NCBI GenBank assembly: GCA_004151065.3
Contig: NWUY0300061478.1
Coordinates: 13,501-33,902 of the forward strand
Reading direction: 5' to 3'
Length of the DNA stretch: 20,402 bases
Origin: Larix sibirica
Taxonomy: Eukaryota; Streptophyta; Pinopsida; Pinales; Pinaceae
Part shown: positions 10,560-19,162 of the stretch, piece after piece
Layout of the letters: each line of letters starts with the position of its first letter
How positions within the stretch are numbered: position 1 is the first letter of the stretch
Notes under the pieces: model-generated
The model's input: the letters and a program-made list of their open reading frames with translations, nothing else
What the model was told of the DNA's origin: nothing
Databases searched by the model: none
Made by a program: the position numbers and the translations under genes

Positions 10560-11780
10560 CCTAAGTGCTTTCTTTTTCATGCTAAAGGCTCGGTTTACAT
10601 TCAATAATTGGACAGCTGTTGAAGAAGTCATCGTCCCACCTCTGGGGAGGGAGCTTGGGCGTCAACAATTACAGATTGTGCCAAGGAGAAGCCTCCCCTT
10701 CAGTTTTTCGGACACACTTGTAGTGCAAAGAGATGATGGTTTTTGGAATAGGAAAGGCGTCAATGATGGGGGGGTTTCTAGGCATGGGTCCAGCAATGGG
10801 TGAGACCAACCCTGGAAGAGTGCCCTCGACAGCAATAACAGCATCAACAACAACCTTAGTAGTGACATGCTTAACAGCTGCAACCTCCAAACCCTTGGAT
10901 GTCAGCGTGGCTCCCAAAGCAAAGGAGACCATTCTAGAATGATATCCTTTGGGCACAACTAAGCCACCATTATTTTTGTAGGATCGGATTGACCAGAGCC
11001 CCCCGCGAAAGATTAAGCAGCTTTCCAGGAATATTGTCCTCCAGATAAGCTAGAGTCCAAAGTCACAAGGTTTTCATCCAGGTGAACCGGACTGGCTCTG
11101 ATATCCAAAATGGAGGTCTTGGTTGTGTTCTAGTTACCCATCATCTCCTCAACTAGTGTACCCATCATATTTTTTACTATCAAGTAGTAGTTAATCTAGT
11201 TCTCATGGCTTCCAGAGGAGAGAATTTCTGCCACCTTGCTAGATTCCCAATCATCTATTAACCGACGAACAGGATCCGAGACATTGCCAGCGTACCCACT
11301 GATGGATTCCATGTTCGTGCTCAGATTGGAAGAATTACGACCGATGCCATGTCCAACACCTCTATTGGAGGTTCCACGTGGTCTAGTCATGGTGAAACAA
11401 TCAAGCTCATGAGCGGAAAAAAACCAAGAGGAGTGGTCCACAGCAGAGACCAGACTAAAATTTTAAATGAAGGTGATACAGAGCTCATCCTCCATAGTTC
11501 GGGACTTGGAGAAGGAACACCGAGGATATGCACACGGGAGATCCATCTAACGACAGATTGAATTAATGAGAAGGGACATAAACTCCATGCGCCAACTCCT
11601 GTTGATTTCATGCAGCAATATTCCTGACATTCGTAGCACATTCCACAACATTCCCATCGCCTTCCATATTAATTGCACCAAGGGAGTGAATGACATCTTG
11701 TCGAGGAGGTGGTGGGTCCTGCATGCTGCTTCCAGGTGGGAAACCTCGATTGCCACCTGTGGTTTGAGCACTAATGACAC
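10560..11780 (-). pseudogene. Coding-like relic inside the nested insert, possibly LINE ORF1
   Basis: The minus strand carries protein-like text broken over several frames. It starts with DPPPPRQDVIHSLGAINMEG near 11720. It continues through GYAGNVSDPVRRLIDDWESS and, after several stops, GGSGQSDPTKIMVA near 10975. A longer open part (about 10956-10669) then includes VPKGYHSRMVSFALGATL and GPMPRNPPIIDAFPIPK. The same-strand placement ahead of a 3' UTR-like tail suggests an ORF1-like or cellular coding sequence carried by the element. No RNA-binding, zinc-knuckle or RT motif was found, so function is unknown. Confidence 0.4.
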
Positions 11781-11793
11781 CCGCGTCCGGGTT

Positions 11794-11806
11794 ACGTTAA
11801 GACCAC
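11794..11806 (-). repeat. Target-site duplication, copy at the 5' end of the nested insert
   Basis: Plus-strand ACGTTAAGACCAC, partner of 10262-10274 with three mismatches. On the minus strand it immediately precedes AACCCGGACGCGGG, taken as the first bases of the insert. Confidence 0.6.
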
Positions 11807-13017
11807 TTCTCTCTTAGAACCTTTAGACAATCGAATAATATTGTTGACAAAAATTAAATGAGGGACATGAAGTAATCCACCAATAGATAAACCTTGCAAA
11901 GACCCCCTATTCATTTCCTGAAGAATTAAACTACTTAAACCTTTAACCACCAAGATAAAAAGGATAGGTTCCAAGGGACATCCCTTCCTGAGTTCCCTAC
12001 CAGGACTAAAGAAATAGGACACTGAACAATTAATAAGTATTTCTAAGGACAACGAAGTTACGCAAGACATTAGCCAATCTACAAATTGCAAGTCGAAGCC
12101 AACCTCCAGTAAGACCAATATCAGATATAACTTGTTAAATCTATTATACGCATTTGAAATTCCCACCTTGACAATCATAGTAGGAGAATGCTTAGTTTTC
12201 ATTGTATGAATAATCTCTTGAGCATTTCAGACAATGTCATGTATTTTCTTTTTGAATAGGAATGAAATTTTTTTCTTGAGAAATATCATCAGATAAATGT
12301 TGTTTAATCTTGTTAGCAATAATTTTTCCAATAATCTTATATAAGAAATTACATAAATAAATAGGATGCAATTCCTCCATGTTGATGGGATTATCATATT
12401 TGGGGATGAGAGTGATAAGAGTATCATTGAAAGCTGCTAAAATCCTACCATTAACTCTAGACTCATCAATGGCCCTTAAAATATCCTCTTAAAACACACA
12501 GGAAGAACGAAAAAAATCCAAAGGTCTACCCATCAAGACCAGGGCTCTTTTCCTTTTGCATATGGGAAAGAGTATCCCTTAAATCCCCTGATGAAATAGG
12601 TTTGGTCAAAGAAATATCATGTTCCTCGTTAACAAAGGAGGTATAATAAGAAACAACCCCCAAAATCTGATCAACAGTAACTCTTTGGTCTTCCTGGTAA
12701 AGGTGTTTGAAAATATTAGCCCCCAACTATGAGAGATCTCTATAGCCCGAAACAACCAAACCTTGATCATTCTACAACTGCCAAATCAAATTGGTATTTT
12801 TCCTTTGATTTGCATAATTATGAAAATACTTCATGTTATCATCTCCACTCTTAATCCAAATAGACCTGATATTGAGACGCCATTGAGCCTCTTTTTCCAG
12901 CATAATTTCCTGCTTCTTTGCTTCCAGGCCTTGAATATGAATCTTCTGGTCTAGAGATCTAAAACCTTCCATATTTTGAGTGTAATACAACTCCAAAGCT
13001 TTTTCAATATCACATAG
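11794..13017 (-). pseudogene. LINE ORF2, linker and reverse transcriptase fingers/palm (catalytically dead)
   Basis: Downstream of the endonuclease. WRLNIRSIWIKSGDDNMKYFH is the usual W-K-GD-NTKFFH linker. DLRDTLSHMQKEKSPGLDG is the start of the RT domain. NPINMEELHPIYLCNFLYKI matches the R-P-SLCN-YKI motif, and SPGRELRKGCPLEPILFIL is motif B. Both catalytic sites are damaged: motif A reads KVGISNAYNR, with Gly near 12161-12163 where Asp is expected, and motif C reads FVNN (11840-11851) in place of F-DD. Several stops and frame changes lie between 13017 and 12203. The palm then stops at the nested insertion. A dead RT copy; the family is certain, the exact clade is not. Confidence 0.88.
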
Positions 13018-13925
13018 CTATTTTTGCATAGAAAGTCTCCTGTCAAAATCCCAATTCAAATATATTGATTTTATGCAGTTCATATTATTGAAAAATTGTA
13101 GAGTTGTAGAATCCCTGCAAGTATCATCAAAGGGAATCCATGAATCTTTGATGATTCTGCTGAAACTATCCTCTTCCAACCAACTAGAGTAGAATTTAAA
13201 GGGACTAAGGGGATTGGAGGGACTCATAACAAGATACAAAAGGATTGGGAAATGATCAGAATATTCCCTAGAAGACACCCTTTGCTGAATGATGGAATCC
13301 CCGGTTAAAATACCTTCATTAACAAAGAATCCGTCAATCTCTTCACAATGGTGTGAACCATAGACCTGATGTTCCTCAAAGTGGGGCGAAGTTTAGCTTA
13401 ATGAATATAAATAAAGGAAATGTAATACATCTTCCTAATGAAGTGTTATGATAAAGCACCCTTAATAGCTTTATCACCCTAGCTTTTAGGTTCCTGTAAA
13501 GAAAAGTTCAAATCACCACCGATAATGACCCTTTCTTGTGTAATAAATCCCCAATTGAAGAACGAGTACCAAAAATTTAATCTATTCTGATAAGGACCAT
13601 TTATATTTACCATGTTGAATGCATTACCAAAATCTCGAGAGAACAAGGGGATGCTCAGACTAGAGGGAATGGACCATTTTTTTAAACATGAGAAAGCACT
13701 AGTAAACCAACCTGCAATCACGCCATCTGAACTTCCTTGGGAATCAAAGCAAGATAAATACCAACCAAACAAAAGGGATCTTAGAACATTTAGAATGACA
13801 TCCCCACATGCAATTGATTATTATAGGAAAATAACTTTGGGTTTATATAAATCCACCATATGCTTGAGCCTTACATTTTTGGTGGGTAACCCTAGACTCC
13901 TACAGTTGAAGGAGAGAGTTAACAT
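13018..13925 (-). pseudogene. LINE ORF2 start and endonuclease domain
   Basis: Encodes the apurinic/apyrimidinic endonuclease-like domain that nicks target DNA in LINE integration. The start is placed at the ATG at 13925, followed by LTLSFNCRSLGLPTKN, matching the N-CRGLG start of plant LINE ORF2. About 30 residues on, the QE of the expected LQE motif is replaced by two stops in a row (TAATAA). VIIGGDLNFSL near 13510-13480 is the GDLN motif and SDHFPILL near 13255 is the final SDH motif, so Asp/Asn and His residues survive. A stop after GGDLNF and a frame change separate the two parts. The C-terminal end carries SPFKFYSSWL. Not functional. Confidence 0.85.
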
Positions 13926-14503
13926 GGACGATCTTGATGGGGATTGAATTCTCTAAGCATCCCATAAAAGGTATTTTGTCTTCCTGCACATACATTCCTA
14001 TGTGCTTGATCTCTTGTAGAAGCGCAAGAAAATCTACAGCCTTTGAGTCTATTCATAGGATGATTGGGATGGTAAATACCACCACCATTCCCTATCTACT
14101 TTCCCACAACTACCCCTGGAGGAGGCCTACGAAAATATCTATACCCCCCCCGCGGAGAAGGAACTAACTCTGTAATAGATTTTTCCTTATGAAACTCAAC
14201 AAGTGGAGGAAGAATATATCAGGAGGCTATGCCTGGTGAAGGCCCCTGATCAAAATATAATCCCTTCAGATTAAATGACGCAATACCATGGTCCTGCTCA
14301 GGAGTAGCAAACTCAAGGGACAACGTATCTAAATAAAATGGTACATAGGAAAGATCCACCCTTATAAGCAAGTTAGGTAACATTGAAACATCTTGGGGGG
14401 ATAACGTAGATTCACTTAATGGGTCAATAATAGGTACTTTATCTTCGAAAAATAAGGAGAATTGCATTTCATCAACCTCGACAGGGACCCGAGACACCCT
14501 CAT
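13926..14503 (-). pseudogene. LINE ORF1 C-terminal remnant
   Basis: A 94-codon open stretch (14503-14219) directly upstream of ORF2 on the same strand, followed by coding-like text with RGGYRYFRRPPPG near 14130 and several stops. It is acidic and proline-containing, with no RNA-binding domain or zinc knuckle in view. The call as ORF1 rests on position, since plant LINE ORF1 precedes ORF2. The N-terminal part is missing or beyond recognition. Confidence 0.45.
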
Positions 14504-14530
14504 CTGATGGGATGCTAAGGGGGGAGGATA

Positions 14531-14798
14531 AAATTACAACCTTTCAAACAGTCTTATATTAAATCTTAAGTGGTATCATCGAGAAGTCTTGGAGGCGAGA
14601 AGAGATTTCTTTGGAAAATTGACAAATGCCACCAAGTACAACATGATCTCTTCCAATCCTTCCCTCATTCTTCTAGCTCTACATTTTTTCTTTGAGTATA
14701 TCATCACATGGAGTTCAAATTATGTAATGGGATCACTTGGAATTTGATCGCTTAAGAATGGGATGGACTAGCATTGGACACACCACCCTATCTTCCAA
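14531..14798. other. Unassigned spacer between LINE and LTR
   Basis: AT-rich sequence with no open frame or repeat that I can name. The true 5' end of the LINE may lie here. Confidence 0.4.
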
Positions 14799-15080
14799 TG
14801 TTGGAATATGATAATAAGTCATTGTAAGTGGTTGAAAGCTCTAGATGACTTGTGTTGTGAGTTCCAATATTGATGGCTAGTTAGATTTATAAATTACATC
14901 TAGACATATTTTCTCACCTATTTATTTCTATAGAAATTTTCCAGATTGATTTAATCAGATCTCTGTAGAAGATCCTATATGTATTTACATCTATTTTCAT
15001 GAAGCAATGTAAGGCATTCGAGCATGGATTCTAGTTTTTTTGTTTTTGATCTCTCCATGTCTTGCTAATTTTATGTTTCA
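14799..15080 (+). mobile_element. Probable copia-type LTR (solo or 5' LTR)
   Basis: The candidate starts TGTTGGAATATGATAAT, the usual copia-type LTR opening, and ends in CA at 15079-15080, giving 282 bp. Four bases later comes a near match to the initiator-Met-tRNA primer site. No gag-pol reading or second LTR is visible downstream, so it is a degraded or truncated element. The start is inferred from the TGTTGG motif only. Confidence 0.5.
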
Positions 15081-15084
15081 ATCA

Positions 15085-15096
15085 TGGTATCAAAGA
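15085..15096 (+). other. Primer-binding site for initiator Met-tRNA (degenerate)
   Basis: TGGTATCAAAGA matches the plant copia consensus TGGTATCAGAGC at 10 of 12 positions. It is placed four bases after the candidate LTR end, as expected for the minus-strand primer site. Confidence 0.55.
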
Positions 15097-16113
15097 AATT
15101 CCAGGCCTCAATTTCCTAGAAAAGGGCATGGATCATAGAAGTTTTAGGATGCAATCTTACATAGTGGGTCAAGGATTAACTCCCTCATTGGAGACTCAAG
15201 AGAATGAAGTTTCAATGGTATTATTCCTCTATACAAATAGAGTAGTGTGTTTTATTGTGTTGTGTTTGATTTAGGTGAAAAAATAATTGTTTTTCCCATG
15301 TCTCTTATGGTCTCCCTATCTTGTAGGAATTCTGAATATGTTTTGAAAGGTTGTATACTATTTCCTTGAGTGCTCCATAATTTTTATGTTGATGTTTTTT
15401 GTGTGCAAATATGCTACTGTAATAATAGTCAAATATATGATATGTTGTCCATCTTTGAAGCTGTGATGAAATATCAGATATAAATGTGGTTCTTGCATTG
15501 GTCATCTGTGAAGAAATATGAAGCCTCCTTGGAGTTTCAAATCTGGTGATGAATTTGTATTTTCAAATCCTCCCATATTGAGTTATTCATGAGCAAACAG
15601 GTTTCATAGTAGCAGACACTAAGAGTTGAAGACCATTGGTGGGAAGACCAAGTGGCTCGATTTCATGCATCCAAAGGGTATTGTAGCAATCAATCCTATG
15701 CAAAAGTAAGAATCAACTTAGCTTGAAGAAACAATATTTATGTTTGATTTGAAGCCACTAGGTTAAAATACTTGTGTAGTTCCTACTTGCATCCTATAAT
15801 TTTTCAAGTAGAAGATGTTTCCCATCTATCAAAAAGAAGAAGAGTGATTGAAGTCCGTAGTATACTAGATGATGAGACATCGAGGTTGGTTTAATCCTAG
15901 TTTCATGATTTCAATAGCTAATATTATTCATAGTGTGGGCACATCCCTACTACAATGACCACCTATTCATGTTGACATACCCCCCATGAGAACAATGTCT
16001 TACTCTATCTATTGGTATATATGGAAGTGATTGTTGTCATTATAGAGATGAAGTTAACATCTCCCAAGTTTGATATCAAATGTCGAGGTAGATGATGCCA
16101 TCACTACATTAAT
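15097..16113. other. Unassigned sequence downstream of the LTR
   Basis: It would be the interior of the copia-type element if that call is right, but I see no capsid, protease, integrase or RT motif. Open frames are at most about 70 codons. No second LTR copy was found. Confidence 0.45.
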
Positions 16114-16279
16114 ACTGGTATAGATCCATGTTAACTATGGATCTATCGAGTTCCAAGAGGGATCAAATCCTTTGAGGTGCAATATTTTCCACAAATTTTG
16201 CATTGAAAATTGCACTTCAACATATATTTGATCCCTCTCGGCGCTTGTATATCCAAAGTTAATATGGATCTATACTGAT
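16114..16279. mobile_element. Foldback / MITE-like element, 166 bp
   Basis: The left arm starting ACTGGTATAGATCCATGTTA (16114) is an imperfect inverted copy of the right arm ending at 16279. Arms of about 80 bp share blocks such as TATAGATCCAT, AGAGGGATCAAAT and GTGCAAT and meet near 16195. A smaller palindrome, GATCCAT/ATGGATC, lies inside the left arm. There is no coding capacity. No clear target duplication was seen, so the superfamily is unknown. Confidence 0.75.
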
Positions 16280-16438
16280 TCAAAAAATAAATCTCTAGTA
16301 TGTACTCAAACCCCTCTTATGTAATTCATGCTTTAATGATGACCCAACTCCCATATTGCATAGCAAGAAGTATCCAAATTTCAATAATTATTTTAGTTTT
16401 AATTTTGGAATATATATCTCTTTGGATTTGAAGTTTAG

Positions 16439-16597
16439 GTTAGAGCCAACATTGTAGAAAATTTATTTACTTAATAAATTTATTATTTTATTAAAGTGTC
16501 ATGTGTATAAGCATCACTTTTATGTTTTACGTTAGGACTGACATTGTAAAATAATTATTTACTTAATATTTTGTTATTTTATTAAAGTCCCATGTGT
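16439..16597 (+). repeat. Imperfect tandem duplication of a 67-69-bp unit
   Basis: 16439-16507 and 16531-16597 both run from GTTAG through ACATTGTA, TTATTTACTTAATA and TTATTTTATTAAAGT to CATGTGT, at 92-bp spacing. They may belong to a decayed LTR or other dispersed repeat. Confidence 0.65.
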
Positions 16598-17621
16598 CAA
16601 CTTTATGTTGAGCAAATAGTTACACTTCTCCCTCGTATTGGGTTGTAGAAAGAACCTCTGTCGCACAGAATATGAAGCCCGATGTCCATTAACATGTTAT
16701 TCTGTAGAGAGGGCCTACATCTTGCGATATCATGGATATTGATAAGAGGTGAATGAATTTTTTGGTATACCATGAAATGGAAATAGCGACACAACTAATC
16801 AAAAACAAATTATGAAGTATAAAACGAGTTATTGAATAAAATAACGCAGCCCACATGCATGAAAGAAAAGAAGCTGAGACCCCTGTTGTATTTGTTTTTG
16901 TTGGTCACTTCATATTGGTTTGATTAGATTATGTGGATGTTGAATTATTTGTTCCATTTCTTGGACATTTATCATATTTAGGTGGGTTCCTTTAAGGGCA
17001 TCACATGGTCCTTTGAGTGATAGTTTATGCGAATAAAAGATGGTCATTAAAAGTATTCAAAGTGACAGTATATGGGTCAAACAAGTCTTAAGTTATTTTA
17101 TGGTCATGAGAGAAATTAGAAATCATGGTTATGGTAATGTGTCTTTTGTATGAGTAAAATGATGAAGTGTTATGGTACAAAGTAAAGAGTCGCATTTTTA
17201 CAAAACATTTAATGCTATGATAAAAATAAAATGTATCAATTGAGTTGCATGTCTAGTGGTATCCATCACCTCATGTTTAACGTCTATATTTGCAAATGAA
17301 ATGTGACAAGGAACATGTCCACTTAAAAGATTAAACATATCATTGACACATCAATTCAGTTTTCCAAACCAATGTCATTGGTTGTTATGTTGGAAGACAT
17401 TCCAACAAACAACATTCTAGATTAAAAAATAATGACAAACAAAGACTTAAATTGCAACATCGAAATGATGGACATGGTCATGACCCTAATTTCTGTAATG
17501 GGAAAAAGGGAAAAGTATTTTTATTGTATCTAAATTTAATATATTTGGGAAATTGTTCTAAGTTTTATTAAAGGAGAAGAGAAACTATTGATTGCGATCT
17601 GTTGGCATTCTTGTTCTTTAA
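16598..17621. other. Unassigned spacer, possible 5' UTR of the downstream LINE at its end
   Basis: No gene recognised. It contains an 8-bp inverted repeat, TGTTGGAA-GACA-TTCCAACA, at 17388-17407, resembling the first bases of a copia-type LTR. An in-frame stop at 17619 limits the LINE ORF1 reading upstream. Confidence 0.4.
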
Positions 17622-19160
17622 CCTATCCTCCTGCAACCTTCCACCGCTGCAGCCATTGCGTCCTCTAGCAGAGGTCGCTCTAACCCATCCTTCAACCAGA
17701 TAATTTCCTGGTGTACTCAGACTACCAAGCCTATCCTCTTGACAGGGACGACACCTCCAACTGCAAAATCAGGGTCTCAAAAAGGAAAAGGAGGAGAGGG
17801 AATCTCGGCCCCTGCATTAGCAGCCCTGAATCCTACAAACATAAATCAAGAAGAAGAAGCCACAAATATAGCGCACACAAGAGATACCAACAAATGAAAG
17901 CCAAAATCTCTGCAAATTCCCAGGTATGAAGTCACTTCAAACCTTCTCAGCCAACAAATCCAATACATGCAAGACCATGCAATAATTTGTGAATTTATAG
18001 GCCTATGGCCAACTGAAAAGAATCTCACATGGTGGCTCAACAACACCTGAAATCCAAAAGGACAATGTGAACTAAAACTGGGATCCAAAGGCTTCTTCAC
18101 CGTAATCTTCCAGAACCTTGAAGACAAACAAAAAATATTCCAAGGAGGACCATACTTCCTGCACTCTGCAGGTTTGTACATGAGAAACTGGAAAGAGCAC
18201 TTTATCCCAGAGAAAGAAGACTTTAAGGTGGTGCCAACATGGCTATGGCTATATTCACTACCAAAAGAATACTGAAATCTTAAAACCCTAGCTGGAATAG
18301 GAAACACCTTGGGAACCTTTGTTCAAGATTTTGATGCCACCATAGCCTCTCGCTACAACTCCTACACCCGCATATGCATCTATATGGATATCTCAGTAGC
18401 GCTCCCTAAAGAGATCTTCCTCACCTACCAGGACTTGGACTGGATCCAGCTGATAGAACATGATCATATTCCTTTTAGATGCAGGAAGTGTCATGAGCGT
18501 GGCCACCTTTGTTGAGAATGTCCTCTAAATTCCAAACCTCCCCCTCCTCCTATGTAAAATAAAACTGACGAGGAAGGCTTCACCAAAACCACCAACCGCA
18601 AATGACCTGGGAAGAAACCCTTCATTCCAAGCACCTCTAACAACTCGGACTGCCATAATAGCTTCTCCGTCCTCACTGAGCAAAACCCTGAAATACTTGA
18701 GCTTCCTATTCCCGCTTCCAACCCACCCACCTCCACTTTCAAGGACCCCATATTCAAGGATGTTCTGCACTCGCAGATCCAGAGTCCCCCTAAAGTATGC
18801 CCCACAGAACCTGATGACATGGAGATAGGAGTACTAGATCTGGAGGCCATTCAAGAATCCTAGTCGAAGAATGATCTTCACTATATCCCTCAGTTCCAAA
18901 TGGATCTCTTTAAAGAAGCTTACCATTCCCTCGCTTTGGAGCAACACTTTCTGACCCTGGAAGATGCCGCTGCAGCTCCCATGGCTCACAATCAACTGGG
19001 GATGAACATATTAAAGTGCAAGGATATCTCCAAGGGGAAAAATGCAATCCTAAAAAAAGGTAGAAAACCCAACAAGCAACTAATTCAAGAACTGGGTGAG
19101 CACTTAATAGATTATGACCAGAGTGCCAAGATCAACACTCTCTTCGAACCAGTGAATTAA
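17622..19160 (+). pseudogene. LINE ORF1: DUF4283-like RNA-binding protein with CCHC zinc knuckle
   Basis: Plant LINE ORF1 protein, which coats element RNA. One frame runs from after the stop at 17619 to TAA at 19158-19160. No initiating ATG is evident, so the start is uncertain. A Pro/Ser/Gly-rich N-terminus is followed by the DUF4283-like region (about 17970-18420) with LGSKGFFTVIFQNLED, GGPYFLHSAGLYMRNW and VPTWLWLYSLPKEY. The CCHC knuckle at 18480-18521 reads CRKCHERGHLC-stop-EC with C-x2-C-x4-H-x4-C spacing intact. DEEGFTKTTNRK then follows, as usual after the knuckle. Seven in-frame stops lie at 17895, 18048, 18273, 18513, 18555, 18603 and 18861; each is one transition from an Arg, Trp or Gln codon. 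Apart from these the frame is unshifted for 1.5 kb. Confidence 0.88.
18480..18521 (+). other. CCHC zinc-knuckle motif of LINE ORF1
   Basis: Codons for Cys at 18480, Cys at 18489, His at 18504 and Cys at 18519 give C-x2-C-x4-H-x4-C. A TGA at 18513-18515 replaces one codon between His and the last Cys, most simply Arg CGA to TGA. Confidence 0.9.
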
Positions 19161-19162
19161 TG
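19158..19162 (+). promoter_or_regulatory. TAATG stop-start overlap joining ORF1 and ORF2
   Basis: The ORF1 stop TAA (19158-19160) shares its last A with the ORF2 ATG (19160-19162). ORF2 then reads ELKLISWNIRG, its proper N-terminus. UAAUG junctions support termination-reinitiation of ORF2 in some LINEs such as SART1. Use of the same mechanism here is inferred. Confidence 0.7.

Larger units (their letters stand above)
10275..11793 (-). mobile_element. Nested 1.5-kb non-LTR insertion with poly(A) end
   Basis: It sits between RT residues KGSKREVV and the VLMSSLAWLFGEF stretch of the host LINE, which would read through without it. On the minus strand it starts AACCCGGACGCGGG, contains coding-like text (about 11780-10560), an AT-rich 3' section with a strong hairpin (10336-10392), and ends GCAGATTTAC followed by A(7-8), directly before the 3' target duplication. 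This is the footprint of a target-primed insertion. It has no RT of its own, so it is a non-autonomous LINE derivative, an internally deleted LINE, or a processed transcript. I do not recognise the family. Confidence 0.7.
9832..14530 (-). mobile_element. Decayed LINE non-LTR retrotransposon, interrupted by a nested insertion
   Basis: Read on the minus strand, the order is the tail of ORF1 (14503 downward), then ORF2 with an apurinic endonuclease-like domain (from 13925), a linker, the reverse transcriptase palm (to 11794), then the RT thumb (10274-9832). This is the standard layout of plant L1-type LINEs, which copy themselves by target-primed reverse transcription. The RT is split by a separate insertion at 10275-11793. 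Without that insert, about 2.6 kb of ORF2 remains and the C-terminal part is missing. Frameshifts and stops make it inactive. The lower end is near the ambiguous base N at 9832. The upper boundary is not defined by a repeat and is approximate. Confidence 0.85.

Noticed and set aside
10579-10942. Plus-strand open frames within the nested insert
   Set aside because: They run opposite to the element and its poly(A) end; the minus-strand frames look more protein-like.
13612-13947. 111-codon plus-strand open frame
   Set aside because: Lies exactly antisense to the endonuclease domain of the minus-strand LINE, whose motifs are recognisable.
17846-18307. 153-codon minus-strand open frame
   Set aside because: Antisense to the DUF4283-like region of ORF1, which explains the sequence.
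18491-18850. 119-codon minus-strand open frame
   Set aside because: Antisense shadow of the LINE ORF1 tail; no domain.
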